This document shows positions 34,287 to 42,808 of a DNA stretch of 64,000 nt, in pieces. Within the stretch, counting starts at the first letter, position 1, and the number at the start of each line of letters is the position of its first letter. The stretch lies in NCBI RefSeq assembly GCF_020510705.1, contig NZ_CP075184.1, positions 2,170,001-2,234,000 on the forward strand, given 5' to 3'. The DNA is from Acidovorax radicis (GTDB lineage Bacteria; Pseudomonadota; Gammaproteobacteria; Burkholderiales; Burkholderiaceae_C). The position numbers and the translations under genes are program-made. The notes under the pieces are model-generated. The model made no database searches and was not told the origin of the DNA. It was given only the letters and a program-made list of their open reading frames with translations.

Positions 34287-35288
34287 TTATTTGCCTGCTG
34301 CCTTGGCGGCGCCTGCCTTCTGGGTCTTGTTGTAGACCTCCATCACGGTGGCGAAGTCGCGATCAAAGTTGATGGGCAAGAAGGTGTCGTTGCCTGGCAG
34401 CAACTGGCGCAGTTTGGGTGAGAAGTTGTAGGCGTAAGAACACTTTTTCACGCGGGCCTGCAGGTCGGGCGATACGTCTTTGCCCAGCGTCCATGTCTCG
34501 GTCATGAATGGGGGGCTCTCCCACAGGGTGCGGATGCTGGAGCCTTTCACTTCGCCCTTGACCACCATGCGCTGGTAAAGATCGCTGGCCACGGCGGCTG
34601 CAGGGTAGAACCCATGCATCACACCCGTGACAGAACGCTCATGGCCCTTGGAGAACACCACTTCATAGTTTTGATCGGGCACCAGGCCAATGGCTGGGAA
34701 CAACGCACGGGGCGCCAGGTTGCCCGAGTTGGACGTCGGTGTGGTGTGTGCGATCTTCGCGCCTACGAGGTCCTTGGGTTGTTTGTAAGGGCTGTCGACA
34801 CGCGTGATCAGGATCAGCTTGTAGGAGTTGCGCACGCCGCTGGCCTTGTTGCCGGGCACGCCAAACGGGGCGGGCTGGCCGGCTGCCACCAACTGGGGCA
34901 CCAGCCCCGGGTTCACCTGGGCCAACTGCACCTTGCCGGCGATGAGGTCGCCAATCAGTTCTTTTTCACCCAGGGTGTCGATGTTGGTGCTGCGCTCCAG
35001 CGATTCGCCCTGCTGGTTCTGCAGATCGATGTTGCCGCAACGTGCGAGGTGGTTGAAATAGTCACCCCACACCAGCATCGTTTCGCTCTTGTCGTAGGTT
35101 TTTGGCATGGCAACCACCAGCTTTTCGCGAGGGCCGCCAAAGCTGGGGGCGGGAGCCGGTGCTGGTGCGGCAGCGCGCGCCGTTGCGCGGTTGTGGGTCG
35201 CGCTGTTGCCGTCCGTTTGTGCGGCCACCGGGCCGAAGATCACGGTAGCGCCCAACAAGAATGCGCCAGTACGTACATGACAAAACAT
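34287..35288 (-). CDS. PhnD-like phosphate/phosphonate-type binding protein
   Basis: The 333-residue protein has a signal peptide (cleavage after GPVAAQ) and an Ala/Pro linker (residues 35-50). A PhnD/TauA-type binding domain follows: FNHLARCGNIDLQ, DLIAGKVQLAQVNPGLVPQLVAAGQ, LILITRVDSPYKQPKDLVGAKIAHTTPTSNSGNLAPRALF. This is the pattern of phosphate/phosphite/phosphonate receptors of ABC importers. No permease or ATPase gene is next to it, so it may serve a transporter elsewhere or act as a sensor. The start at 35288 is followed by a canonical basic/hydrophobic leader and preceded by GGGAG. Confidence 0.8.
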   Translation of the reverse strand: MFCHVRTGAFLLGATVIFGPVAAQTDGNSATHNRATARAAAPAPAPAPSFGGPREKLVVAMPKTYDKSETMLVWGDYFNHLARCGNIDLQNQQGESLERSTNIDTLGEKELIGDLIAGKVQLAQVNPGLVPQLVAAGQPAPFGVPGNKASGVRNSYKLILITRVDSPYKQPKDLVGAKIAHTTPTSNSGNLAPRALFPAIGLVPDQNYEVVFSKGHERSVTGVMHGFYPAAAVASDLYQRMVVKGEVKGSSIRTLWESPPFMTETWTLGKDVSPDLQARVKKCSYAYNFSPKLRQLLPGNDTFLPINFDRDFATVMEVYNKTQKAGAAKAAGK

Positions 35289-35548
35289 GGTGAATCTCCC
35301 TCAGTTATTGCAGTGATTGTGGTGGTGGCCGCGGGCGCGCGAAGCGTGGCTGGCCAGTGGATGGAAGTCTTTCGCACTGGTTGCCTTCGCGGCACTTCAC
35401 GGCTGCGGCGCGCAGGCGTAACAGTCTGTACCAGACGGTCAAGTATGCATGAACCCTTGGCGGGGCGATCTGTGCGCGCACCCGCCAGGGTCACACGTGG
35501 GACTGCGCTGGATCGGTCGGCGAGACCCTTGGCGCAGCAAGGCTCTAC

Positions 35549-35566
35549 GAGATCGTAAACAGGCTC
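35549..35566. mobile_element. Solitary IS5-type terminal repeat
   Basis: GAGATCGTAAACAGGCTC differs at one base from the 18-base end of the IS5-family remnant at 41623-41640 (GAGATCGTAAACAGGTTC). Both are followed directly by a T-A-containing trinucleotide (TTA here, TAA there). No transposase sequence adjoins it, so only the element end remains. It abuts the stop codon of the LysR gene. Confidence 0.65.
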
Positions 35567-36460
35567 TTATGGCCGCTGTGCCATCACCAGCGCATAGAGC
35601 GCTTGCGCCGCCACCGAAAGACTTACGTCGCGCCGCCGCACCAGGTAGATCTGCCGCGTCAGCCCCGGCAGTGACAGCGGCCGCGTGACCAGCCCTGGCT
35701 GCTCGAAGTGAAACAGCGTGAGCGCAGGCACCACGCTGATGCCCAGGCCCGCGCGCACCATGCCCATCACGGTGGCCAGCTGCTCCACCTCCATCAGCGT
35801 GTGCATGGCCTGCGGGTGCAGGGCGGCCTCGAGGTACTGGCGCACGCTGCTGGTGCGGGCCAGGTGGATGAAAGGCCAGGCGGCCAGGTCCTGCGCGGTG
35901 ATGGCTTTGCGGCGGCGCGCCAGTGGGTGGTCTGCGGGGCACACCAGATAGAAGTTGTCGCTGCAAAAAGGCTCGGCCTGCAGGGCTGGGGTGTCGGCAC
36001 GGATGGCCGCCAGCGCAAAGTCGGCATGGCCGCTGGCCACACGGTCAATGCAAGGCTCTGACAGCACATCGGCAATGTCGATCTCAATGCCGGGGTGGGC
36101 CGTGCGGTACTGCGCCAGCACGCCCGGCAGCCAGCCTGCGGCCAGCGACGGCAGCAGCGCCACGGCCACACGCCCGCGCTGCAGCGTGGCGCTGTCGCGC
36201 ACGGCGGCCAGCGCGCTGGTGATTTCGGTGCGGATGCGGCGGGCAGACTCCAGAAAATTCTGCCCCTCGGGCGTGAGGTCCACATGCCGCGTGCTGCGGT
36301 CGAACAGGCGCAGGCCCAGGTCGTCCTCCAGCGCGCGGATGAGGGCGCTGAACGCGGGCTGCGACAGGTGGCACAGAGTGGCAGCGCGCGTGAAGCTGCG
36401 CTGCTCGGCCAGCGCGAGGAAGGCGTCGAGCTGGCGGCTGGAGAGGTGGGGGGCGCTCAT
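35567..36460 (-). CDS. LysR-family regulator, likely of the AtuA/Bug cluster
   Basis: The 297-residue protein has the LysR winged helix (MSAPHLSSRQLDAFLALAEQRSFTRAATLCHLSQPAFSALI..., split at residues 1-65) and a full effector domain. It is divergent from the AtuA gene across 106 bases, the typical layout for autoregulated activation of a neighbouring catabolic operon. Its stop codon directly abuts an IS5-type end, so the last few residues may have been altered by an insertion event. The conserved domain appears complete. Confidence 0.85.
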   Translation of the reverse strand: MSAPHLSSRQLDAFLALAEQRSFTRAATLCHLSQPAFSALIRALEDDLGLRLFDRSTRHVDLTPEGQNFLESARRIRTEITSALAAVRDSATLQRGRVAVALLPSLAAGWLPGVLAQYRTAHPGIEIDIADVLSEPCIDRVASGHADFALAAIRADTPALQAEPFCSDNFYLVCPADHPLARRRKAITAQDLAAWPFIHLARTSSVRQYLEAALHPQAMHTLMEVEQLATVMGMVRAGLGISVVPALTLFHFEQPGLVTRPLSLPGLTRQIYLVRRRDVSLSVAAQALYALVMAQRP

Positions 36461-36566
36461 GCGGGGTGGGTGTTATTCATCTGGTTTTCAGATGGATTCA
36501 TCGTAACAATCGATTTCACAGAATACAGACATGTTCCTACATTCACGGTCAGGAGACAACGGATTC

Positions 36567-37937
36567 ATGCCGAACGACCAAAAAACCAACCTGCTGGTGG
36601 GCTGCGCCGCCGGCTTCTCGGGCGACCGCACCGACGCGGCCCTGCCCGTGGTGCAGGCGCTCATCGCCAGCGGCCAGCCTGCGGTGCTCATCTTCGAGAC
36701 GCTGGCCGAGCGCACGCTGGCGCTGGCCCAGCTCGCGCGCCGCACTGACCCCGATGCAGGTTACGAACCCCTGCTGGTGGACCTGCTGCGCCCCGTGCTG
36801 GCGCAGTGCCTGGCGCACGGCGTGCGCATCGTCAGCAACTTTGGCGCGGCCAACCCGCACGGCGCCGCGCGCCGCATCCACGCGCTGGCGGCCAAGCTGG
36901 GCCTTGCCCGCCTGCGCATTGCCGTGCTGCAGGGCGACGACCTGAGCGGCCCCGAACACCGCGCGCTGCTGCAGGGTGCGCTGGGCGCTGCGATGCCCAC
37001 CGAGCCCATCGTCAGCGCCAACGCCTACATCGGCGCGCAGGCCATTGCCGATGCGCTGCGCGCAGGCGCCGATATCGTGGTGTGTGGCCGTGTGGCCGAC
37101 CCGTCGCTGGTGCTGGGCCCCGCGCTGGCGCACTACGGGTGGGCATTGGACGACTGGGACCGGCTGGCCCGCGCCACCATGGCGGGGCATCTGCTGGAAT
37201 GCGGTGCACAGGTCACAGGCGGCTACTTTGCCGACCCTGGCTACAAGGATGTGGCGGGCCTGGCGCAACTGGGCTACCCCATCGCCGAGATCGACGCCGA
37301 CGGCCACTGCACCATCACCAAGCCCCCGGGCACAGGTGGCAGCATCACCGAGCGCACGGTGAAGGAACAGCTGCTGTACGAGTTGCACGAACCGGCGGCG
37401 TACCTCACGCCCGATGTGGTGGCCGACATCACCACCGCCCGCGTGACCACGGTGGGCTCCGACGCGGTGCGGCTAGAAGGCGTGCAGGGCCATGCGCGGC
37501 CCGCCACGCTCAAGGTCAACGTGTGTTTTGAATCGGGCTGGTTTGCAGAGGGCGAAATCTCCTACGCCGGCCCGCGCGCCGAAGCCCGCGCCCGCCTGGC
37601 GGGCGAGGTGCTGCGCGAGCGGTTGCAAGGCCTGGGCCCCCTGCGCATCGACCTGATCGGCGTGACCAGCATCTTTGGCGACGACACCAGCCGCTGGCTG
37701 AACGACCCCGCAGCGGGCGATGCCCACAATGACACCCGCGATGTGCGCCTGCGCGTGGCCCTGCAGCACCGCGACCACGCCAGCGCCCAGCGCCTGGTGC
37801 GCGAGGTGACTGCGCTCTACACCTGCGGCCCTGCGGGCGGCGGCGGGGTGCGCACCGCCATGCGCCCACGCCTGGGCACCGTGTCGTGCCTGGTGCCGCG
37901 CGAGGCCGTGGCCGTGCGGTTTGAGATGGTGGATTGA
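36567..37937 (+). CDS. AtuA-family protein (acyclic terpene utilisation, DUF1446)
   Basis: The 456-residue protein begins with a glycine-rich loop (LLVGCAAGFSGDRTDAALPVVQAL). It contains ISNFG-like IVSNFGAANPHGAARRIHALA, then DIVVCGRVADPSLVLGPALAHYGW, and ITKPPGTGGSITERTVKEQLLYELHEP. These are hallmarks of the AtuA family needed for growth on citronellol/geraniol in Pseudomonas, whose exact reaction is unclear. A small partner gene and a Bug-type receptor follow in the same direction. In Comamonadaceae this set is common without other terpene genes, so the substrate here is open. The ATG at 36567 is chosen by family start; an in-frame one lies at 36531. Confidence 0.85.
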   Translation: MPNDQKTNLLVGCAAGFSGDRTDAALPVVQALIASGQPAVLIFETLAERTLALAQLARRTDPDAGYEPLLVDLLRPVLAQCLAHGVRIVSNFGAANPHGAARRIHALAAKLGLARLRIAVLQGDDLSGPEHRALLQGALGAAMPTEPIVSANAYIGAQAIADALRAGADIVVCGRVADPSLVLGPALAHYGWALDDWDRLARATMAGHLLECGAQVTGGYFADPGYKDVAGLAQLGYPIAEIDADGHCTITKPPGTGGSITERTVKEQLLYELHEPAAYLTPDVVADITTARVTTVGSDAVRLEGVQGHARPATLKVNVCFESGWFAEGEISYAGPRAEARARLAGEVLRERLQGLGPLRIDLIGVTSIFGDDTSRWLNDPAAGDAHNDTRDVRLRVALQHRDHASAQRLVREVTALYTCGPAGGGGVRTAMRPRLGTVSCLVPREAVAVRFEMVD

Positions 37938-37951
37938 GGAGTACACACACC

Positions 37952-38314
37952 ATGACAACCACCATCACCGTGCCTCTGTACCGCCTGGCCCACAGCCGCA
38001 CCGGCGACAAAGGCAACCGCTCCAACATCAGCGTCATCGCCTGGCACCCCGCGCTGTGGGATGTGCTGGTCGATCAGGTCACCGAGGCCGCCGTGGCGCA
38101 GCAGTTTGCGCAGCGCCGCCCGCGCCAGGTCACGCGCTACCTGCTGCCGCAGCTGCAGGCCATGAACATCGTGCTGGACGAGGTGCTCGACGGCGGCGTG
38201 AACGACTCGCTCAACCTCGACAGCCATGGCAAGGCGCTCAGCTACCTGCTGCTGGACCTGCCCATCACCGTGCCCGCGCACCTGGCGCCGTACTTTGGCG
38301 GACCTTCCGTGTAG
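37952..38314 (+). CDS. AtuA-associated small protein
   Basis: The 120-residue protein starts VPLYRLAHSRTGDKGNRSNISVIAW and ends near NLDSHGKALSYLLLDLPITV. This matches the C-terminal module that in some AtuA proteins is fused to the large domain. It begins 14 bases after the AtuA stop and probably forms a complex with it. No signal peptide. Function is unknown beyond the association. Confidence 0.8.
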   Translation: MTTTITVPLYRLAHSRTGDKGNRSNISVIAWHPALWDVLVDQVTEAAVAQQFAQRRPRQVTRYLLPQLQAMNIVLDEVLDGGVNDSLNLDSHGKALSYLLLDLPITVPAHLAPYFGGPSV

Positions 38315-38358
38315 CCCCGCTTTTTTCTTTTCCATCCATACCAACACAAGGAGACAAC

Positions 38359-39351
38359 ATGACCCATTCATCCCCCCGCCGTGCTCTGCTCGCCACTGCC
38401 GCCGTCCTGGCGCTGGGCACATTGCACGCCCCCGCTGCGCTGGCCCAGGCGGCAGGCGCCTACCCCGCCAAGGCCATCACCTTCGTCGTGCCCTTTGCCG
38501 CAGGCAGCGCCACCGACCAGCTGGCCCGCGCGCTGGGCCAGTCCATCACCAACGACACCAAGCAGCCCGTGGTCATCGACAACAAGGCGGGCGCCAGCGG
38601 CATGATCGCCGCGTCGGCCGTGGCCAAGTCGGCAGCCGATGGCTACAGCGTGCTCATCACCACCAACACCACACACGCCGCCAACGAGCACCTGTACAAA
38701 AAGCTGTCGTACGACCCGGTCAAGGACTTTGCCCCCGTCACCGGCCTGGGCAAGGGCGGGCAGGTGCTGGTGGTCAACGCCAGCGCGCCGTACAAAAACG
38801 TGGGCGAGCTGCTGGCCTTTGCCAAGAAAAACCCCGGCAAGCTCAGCTTTGGCAGCGGCAGCTCGTCGAGCCGCATGGCGGGCGAAATGCTCAAGCAGCT
38901 CGCGGCCGTGGACATCCTGCATGTGCCCTACAAGAGCAACCCGCTCGCCATCACCGACCTGCTGGGCGGGCAGATCGATCTGATGATCACCGACACCTCC
39001 ACCGGGGTGCCGCAGGTCAAGGCGGGCAAGCTGCGTGCGCTGGGCTACTCCACGCAAAAGCGCAGCACCCAGCTGCCCGACGTGCCCACCATCGACGAGG
39101 CGGGCGTGAAGGGCTACGACATGGGTTACTGGTTTGCGGCCTACGTGCCTGCCAACACACCCGCGCCGGTGGTGGCGCGCCTCAATGAACTGCTGGGCGC
39201 CGCTACCAAAAGCGCGGCGGCCAAGAGCTTCTTCGACAACGCAGGCTCCGAAGTCTGGACCACCACCCCTGATGAACTCGCCAAGTTCCAAGCCGCTGAA
39301 ACCCAGAAGTGGGGCAAGGTGATCAAGGCCGCTGGTATCGAGGCCGAGTAA
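38359..39351 (+). CDS. Bug-family (TctC-like) tripartite tricarboxylate transporter receptor
   Basis: The 330-residue exported protein has a signal peptide (ALGTLHAPAALAQA, cleavage near residue 31). The Bug fold follows: YPAKAITFVVPFAAGSATDQLARALGQS, ADGYSVLITTNTTHAANEHLYKKLSYDPVKDFAPVTGL, and LLGGQIDLMITDTSTGVPQVKAGKLRALGYS. These receptors bind carboxylates or related solutes. No membrane subunits are adjacent, as is common for the expanded Bug family in beta-proteobacteria. A GGAG site lies eight bases before the start. It ends the AtuA operon, followed by a terminator-like hairpin. Confidence 0.9.
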   Translation: MTHSSPRRALLATAAVLALGTLHAPAALAQAAGAYPAKAITFVVPFAAGSATDQLARALGQSITNDTKQPVVIDNKAGASGMIAASAVAKSAADGYSVLITTNTTHAANEHLYKKLSYDPVKDFAPVTGLGKGGQVLVVNASAPYKNVGELLAFAKKNPGKLSFGSGSSSSRMAGEMLKQLAAVDILHVPYKSNPLAITDLLGGQIDLMITDTSTGVPQVKAGKLRALGYSTQKRSTQLPDVPTIDEAGVKGYDMGYWFAAYVPANTPAPVVARLNELLGAATKSAAAKSFFDNAGSEVWTTTPDELAKFQAAETQKWGKVIKAAGIEAE

Positions 39352-39359
39352 GCCGCTCG

Positions 39360-39405
39360 CCCGGCGCACGCTGACCTGCGCGCCGGGTTCTCTCCCTTCT
39401 TTCCG
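39360..39405 (+). terminator. Terminator-like hairpin after the Bug receptor gene
   Basis: CCCGGCGC (39360-39367) pairs with GCGCCGGG (39380-39387) across a 12-base loop, followed by a C/T-rich run TTCTCTCCCTTCTTTCC. The tail has few consecutive Ts, so termination strength is uncertain. Confidence 0.55.
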
Positions 39406-39536
39406 CTTTTTTCGCGCCCCCTGCCATTCACTGGCAGGTGTGGGCGAAGCCTTGCCCGCGTGCGGCGCAAAGACGCCGCCACCTTCCCCCAGAGCCGCAC
39501 AAGCGGCCACATCAACCACCCATCCAAGGAGACAAC

Positions 39537-39770
39537 ATGAGACCCCTTCATGCATTCGGAAAAATAGCGCTGACCGCCGCCGCTGCTGCGGCCCTCGCTG
39601 CCTGCGGCGGCAGCAGCAACAGTGACGCAGCCAAGGGCCCGGCCTTCAAGCTGGAGATCACCGGCACTGAAGCCTTCCCCGGCACTTACGGCGATGTGGG
39701 CGAATACCAGCGTGTGACCGGCACGCTCAGTGGCGAGGTGGACCCCAAGGACTCCAAGAACGCCACCAGC
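39537..39770 (+). pseudogene. 5' part of a lipoprotein gene cut by the IS30 element
   Basis: The gene has a GGAG site and an ATG at 39537, then a lipoprotein signal (ALAACGGSSNSDA) and 50 residues of mature protein (GPAFKLEITGTEAFPGTYGDVGEYQRVTGTLSGEVDP). The start resembles exported alpha/beta-hydrolase-domain proteins of this family of bacteria. After residue 78 the frame enters the IS30 inverted repeat and stops at 39806. No 3' part is found on the other side of the insertion sequences, so the remainder was deleted and not merely displaced. Confidence 0.75.
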
Positions 39771-40999
39771 GGCAGATTCAACCGGTCGATGCAACACATT
39801 CGCTGAACATCTCAGCGGGTGTGTGGAAGCCCAGCGTCTTGCGCGGCCTCTCATTCAATTGTCTCGCAATGGCGTTGAGCTGAAGCTGTGAGAGACCCGA
39901 GAGATTCATGCCCTTGGGCATGTACTGCCTGAGTAAGCCGTTCGTGTTCTCGTTGCTTCCCCGCTGCCATGGGCTTCGCGGGTCGCAGAAGTACACCTGG
40001 ATGTCGGTAGCCATCGTGAATTGCTTGTGAGCATGCATCTCCGAGCCTCTGTCCCAGGTCAGTGACTTGTACAGTTCCTGCGGTAGCTTGCTGGCGCTCT
40101 TGATGAGTGCCTTGACGACCGACTGCGAGTCTTTGCCATTCAGCTTCACCAGCATCACGTATCGCGTTTGACGTTCAACCAGTGTCGCAATTTGGCTGTT
40201 GCCACTGCCAAAGACCAAGTCGCCTTCCCAGTGACCAGGCACTGCCCGGTCCTCGACGCAAGCGGGGCGCTCGCTGATCGAAACAGCGTCAACGATCTTT
40301 CCGTGAATTGCCGTCTTCTGTGTGTAGTGCCGTGATCGGCGCATTCCACGAGTGCGTCTGAGGTGCTCCAACAGCTCCTTCTTCAAGGCGCCACGCGCTT
40401 GAATGAACAGACTGCGGTAGATGGTCTCGTGTGACACGTGCTGGCTCTCGTCGCAAGGATAAGTTTGCTTGAGCCAACCTGCAATTTGCTCCGGCGACCA
40501 CAGCATCCGCAGCTTGTGAGCCACGATCCGGGCCAATGCACGGTTCTGCCTGAGCTTGCAGCGCTTTGGGCGCTGCGCTCGATTCCAAGCCGCTTCATCT
40601 GCCTGAGTTGCACGGTAGCCATCACAGCCGCCATTGCGCTTGATCTCTCGGCTGATCGTCGACGGTGCTCGCCCGAGCCGCGTTGCGATGGAGCGAATCG
40701 ATTCGCCTGACACCATCGCCCGCGAGATCTCCTCGCGCTCTGCCAACGTCAATGCAATTGCTGCACGTGATCGCTGCGCAGGCCGGAATCCGCCCGTCTC
40801 TGCAAGTATCCGATGGATCGACGAGTGGGCGCGATCAAAGAGCTTGCCGATCTCATGCAGCGTCCAGCCTTGCTTCCAGCGCTCCCACATCAGCGCCTTC
40901 TGGGTATCTGAATAGTAGATTCTTGGTCGCTGTTTCATCTGCAACACTCCTTGCGCCTACGCGGTGGTTAGTGTGTTGCATCGACCGGTTGAATCTGCC
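39771..40999 (-). mobile_element. Complete IS30-family insertion sequence
   Basis: The element is 1,229 bases long and bounded by perfect 28-base inverted repeats (39771-39798 and 40972-40999; outer end GGCAGATTCAACCGG). It carries one transposase gene on the minus strand. No target-site duplication is visible: the left neighbour is the cut lipoprotein gene and the right neighbour is other mobile DNA. That argues for a deletion or recombination after insertion. Confidence 0.92.
39778..40938 (-). CDS. IS30-family transposase
   Basis: The 386-residue protein has an N-terminal helix-turn-helix (TLHEIGKLFDRAHSSIHRILAETGG) and a second one (SIRSIATRLGRAPSTISREI). The catalytic core has the first aspartate in PGHWEGDLV, the second in LTWDRGSEM, and the glutamate in RGSNENTNGLLRQ, the DDE set of IS30. 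The ATG at 40938 is preferred; a TTG at 40947 is possible. The stop lies inside the left inverted repeat, as often in this family. It appears intact. Confidence 0.93.
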   Translation of the reverse strand: MKQRPRIYYSDTQKALMWERWKQGWTLHEIGKLFDRAHSSIHRILAETGGFRPAQRSRAAIALTLAEREEISRAMVSGESIRSIATRLGRAPSTISREIKRNGGCDGYRATQADEAAWNRAQRPKRCKLRQNRALARIVAHKLRMLWSPEQIAGWLKQTYPCDESQHVSHETIYRSLFIQARGALKKELLEHLRRTRGMRRSRHYTQKTAIHGKIVDAVSISERPACVEDRAVPGHWEGDLVFGSGNSQIATLVERQTRYVMLVKLNGKDSQSVVKALIKSASKLPQELYKSLTWDRGSEMHAHKQFTMATDIQVYFCDPRSPWQRGSNENTNGLLRQYMPKGMNLSGLSQLQLNAIARQLNERPRKTLGFHTPAEMFSECVASTG

Positions 41000-41149
41000 C
41001 TCCGTCACCGGCAATTCAAAACAGGCCAGTGCTGGGAGCGCTTTGAGAACGAATCGTCGCGCACGGAGTGAGCAGTTGTACCCGCCCCCAAGGGCGTGTC
41101 CGAATTTTTGTGTAAACGGTTCGGACTTCAATTGACGGAGATGCGGTCT

Positions 41150-41640
41150 CCGAACTGAATGGAAACCCTTGGGTATCCACCGTAATGTGGCGCTTGATGC
41201 CTGAGACTTTCTTGCCCGCGTCATAGCCCTTCAAGGCCGCCGTGTCTGTGTTCTTCACGCTCTGCGCGTCCACGATCAAGAACGCGCTTGAGGCGTTGCG
41301 CCCCAGTCTCTCTCGGGCCGCGCCAACCTGATTTTTTTAAAGCCTGCTCCAGCACGCTCATTCCGCGCTGGTCAGGCTCACTCCATTTGCGCCAGTACGC
41401 ATACACGTTCTGCCACTTGGGAAACTGTGGTGGCAAAAAACGCCATTGGCAACCCGTGCGCAGAAGGTACAGCACCGCACAGAACACCTCGTACAGGTTC
41501 AGTTCTATGGGTTTGGTGCTGCGCCGCACGCTACGCAGCAATGGCTCTATCTCAGAGAATTTCTCTCGGCTGATGTCGCTTGGGTATGGCTTTCTGGTCA
41601 CCAAGCGATTTTCCTATCTTAGGAGATCGTAAACAGGTTC
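41150..41640 (-). mobile_element. IS5-family remnant (5' end, transposase truncated)
   Basis: The outer end is the 18-base GAGATCGTAAACAGGTTC at 41623-41640. The minus strand encodes the IS5 N-terminal part (41604 to about 41300: REKFSEIEPLLRSVRRSTKP, CQWRFLPPQFPKWQNVYAYW). After a frame change it encodes the start of the catalytic part (from 41279: MIVDAQSVKNTDTAALKGYDAGKKVSGIKRHI) up to about 41160. The two-frame arrangement is usual for the family. The 3' half and second end are missing. Bases 41000-41150, between this and the IS30 element, are of unassigned origin; GAATTTTTGTGTAAACGG near 41104 looks like another transposon end. Confidence 0.75.
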
Positions 41641-42002
41641 TAAGGGCCACCGGGCAGCTTGCCGCGCAGGCCGAGGTAGCCGTAGAACCGCAGTTGGAGC
41701 TGCCCGTGTTCGTCCTCAAAAAGCTCGTTGACGATCGCGCCCTCGCGCGGGCATGCAGCTTGGAAGAAGGTCACTTTGCTCTGCGGCTCGAAGGCGATGA
41801 TCTCGCGCAGATCCTGCCCCGCGATGGTGGCCTCGCGCACGATATGCGTGCCGCTTTCTTGCACTACCTCGCAGTGGGTGCACAAGTTGGGCGGCAGAAA
41901 AAGCCGTGCATCGCGGGCCTTGAGCACAAGGCCCGCCCAGGTCTCGGCGCGGGTGAGTGGCACTTCGCCGGCAGGGTTGACGGTGGCGGTGGAATAGATC
42001 AT
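41640..42002 (-). pseudogene. DUF1857 (SRPBCC-fold) gene, 3' end cut by the IS5 remnant
   Basis: The visible 120 residues (MIYSTATVNPAGEVPLTRAETWAGLVLKARDARLF, then ITFEPQSKV-like IIAFEPQSKVTFFQA and YGYLGLRGKLPGG) match the DUF1857/AtaL-like family, which has about 150-160 residues. The frame stops at the junction with the IS5 end. About 30 C-terminal residues, forming the last helix of the fold, are lost. The ATG at 42002 follows a GGAAACC stretch on the minus strand. Confidence 0.7.
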
Positions 42003-42051
42003 GGTGGTTTCCTGTCGGTGTTGCTTGCTTAAAGAGTTCGTTGCACGGCGC

Positions 42052-42281
42052 TCAGGCCGCCTGGGAGGCCGCATCGGCGATGCTGCGGTACGAATGCAGC
42101 GGGCGGCCTAGCAGTTGCACCAGGCGCTCCACGTCGCCCGCTTCGGGCGCCATGCAGTCGGTCAGGAAGCGCTCGGCCATCAGGCGCATGTCGTACGCCA
42201 TCCAGTGCGGCATGGCGTTGCGCAGGGTGGTCTCAAAGGTGCCGGTGTCGTCGCCACCGTAGGCGATGGGGCGGTTTAACG
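42052..42281 (-). pseudogene. 3' fragment of an NmrA-like NAD(P)-binding protein gene
   Basis: About 75 residues (RPIAYGGDDTGTFETTLRNAMPHWMAYDMRLMAERF, then GDVERLVQLLGRPLHSYRSIADAA) match the C-terminus of NmrA/SDR-type oxidoreductases. There the motif near the end contacts the substrate pocket. The Rossmann N-terminus is absent; upstream of about 42281 the frame reads unrelated sequence. Together with the DUF1857 remnant it suggests a lost detoxification or oxidoreductase locus. Confidence 0.6.
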
Positions 42282-42808
42282 TTGCGGTGTTGACGCCAAC
42301 TGCAGAATGACCAACACCGCCAGTAATTTCATGACCACCCCGAGTCCTTGCAAAACAAAGCTGGATGCGCCTTTCCCGATACATGCGTCCTATCAGTTCG
42401 GAATTGGAACAAGTGCTCTGAACTGGTCGATTCAAGGTCAGCCGTAACATCTTTATGCAAAAGTGCCTTGAATGACTTCCAGGCCTTTTTTTCTTTTTTT
42501 GATGGGATCGCACCGCAGAACCTGTGCTGTATTTGTGCGGCTACAGCCCACCAAACAACCCCCTTCGTCCAGCAATTCGTAGCTGATCTTCGGCCGCTGG
42601 TCCAGGTGCTGCTTGATGGCGGCGGGTCTCGCCTTGCGGGTTTTTCAGCAGGGCCTCGCGGTCTCACACTCAGGCGCCGGGCGGGCATTCGGTGCGGATC
42701 AGGAACGTGGTGAGCGCCGCGATCATGGTGCTGTCATTGTGCCGCTGACCTTTCAAGCCCGTAGGCAACTGCGGGAAAGCACGGGGGGTGTAGCCTTGCG
42801 CCATTGGA
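42282..42808. other. Unassigned junction DNA between gene remnants and the DUF6352 gene
   Basis: No complete gene is seen. Bases about 42290-42540 are of lower GC and code for nothing recognisable in any frame. Bases 42540-42740 hold short, frame-shifted high-GC segments on the minus strand (for example MIAALTTFLIRTECPPGA ending near 42682). These look like gene debris. The last 60 bases should contain the promoter of the next gene. Confidence 0.5.

Noticed and set aside
41000..41150. End of a third insertion sequence (IS256-like)
   Set aside because: GAATTTTTGTGTAAACGG near 41104 recalls such ends, but no transposase or second end adjoins it, so it is only mentioned with the IS5 remnant.
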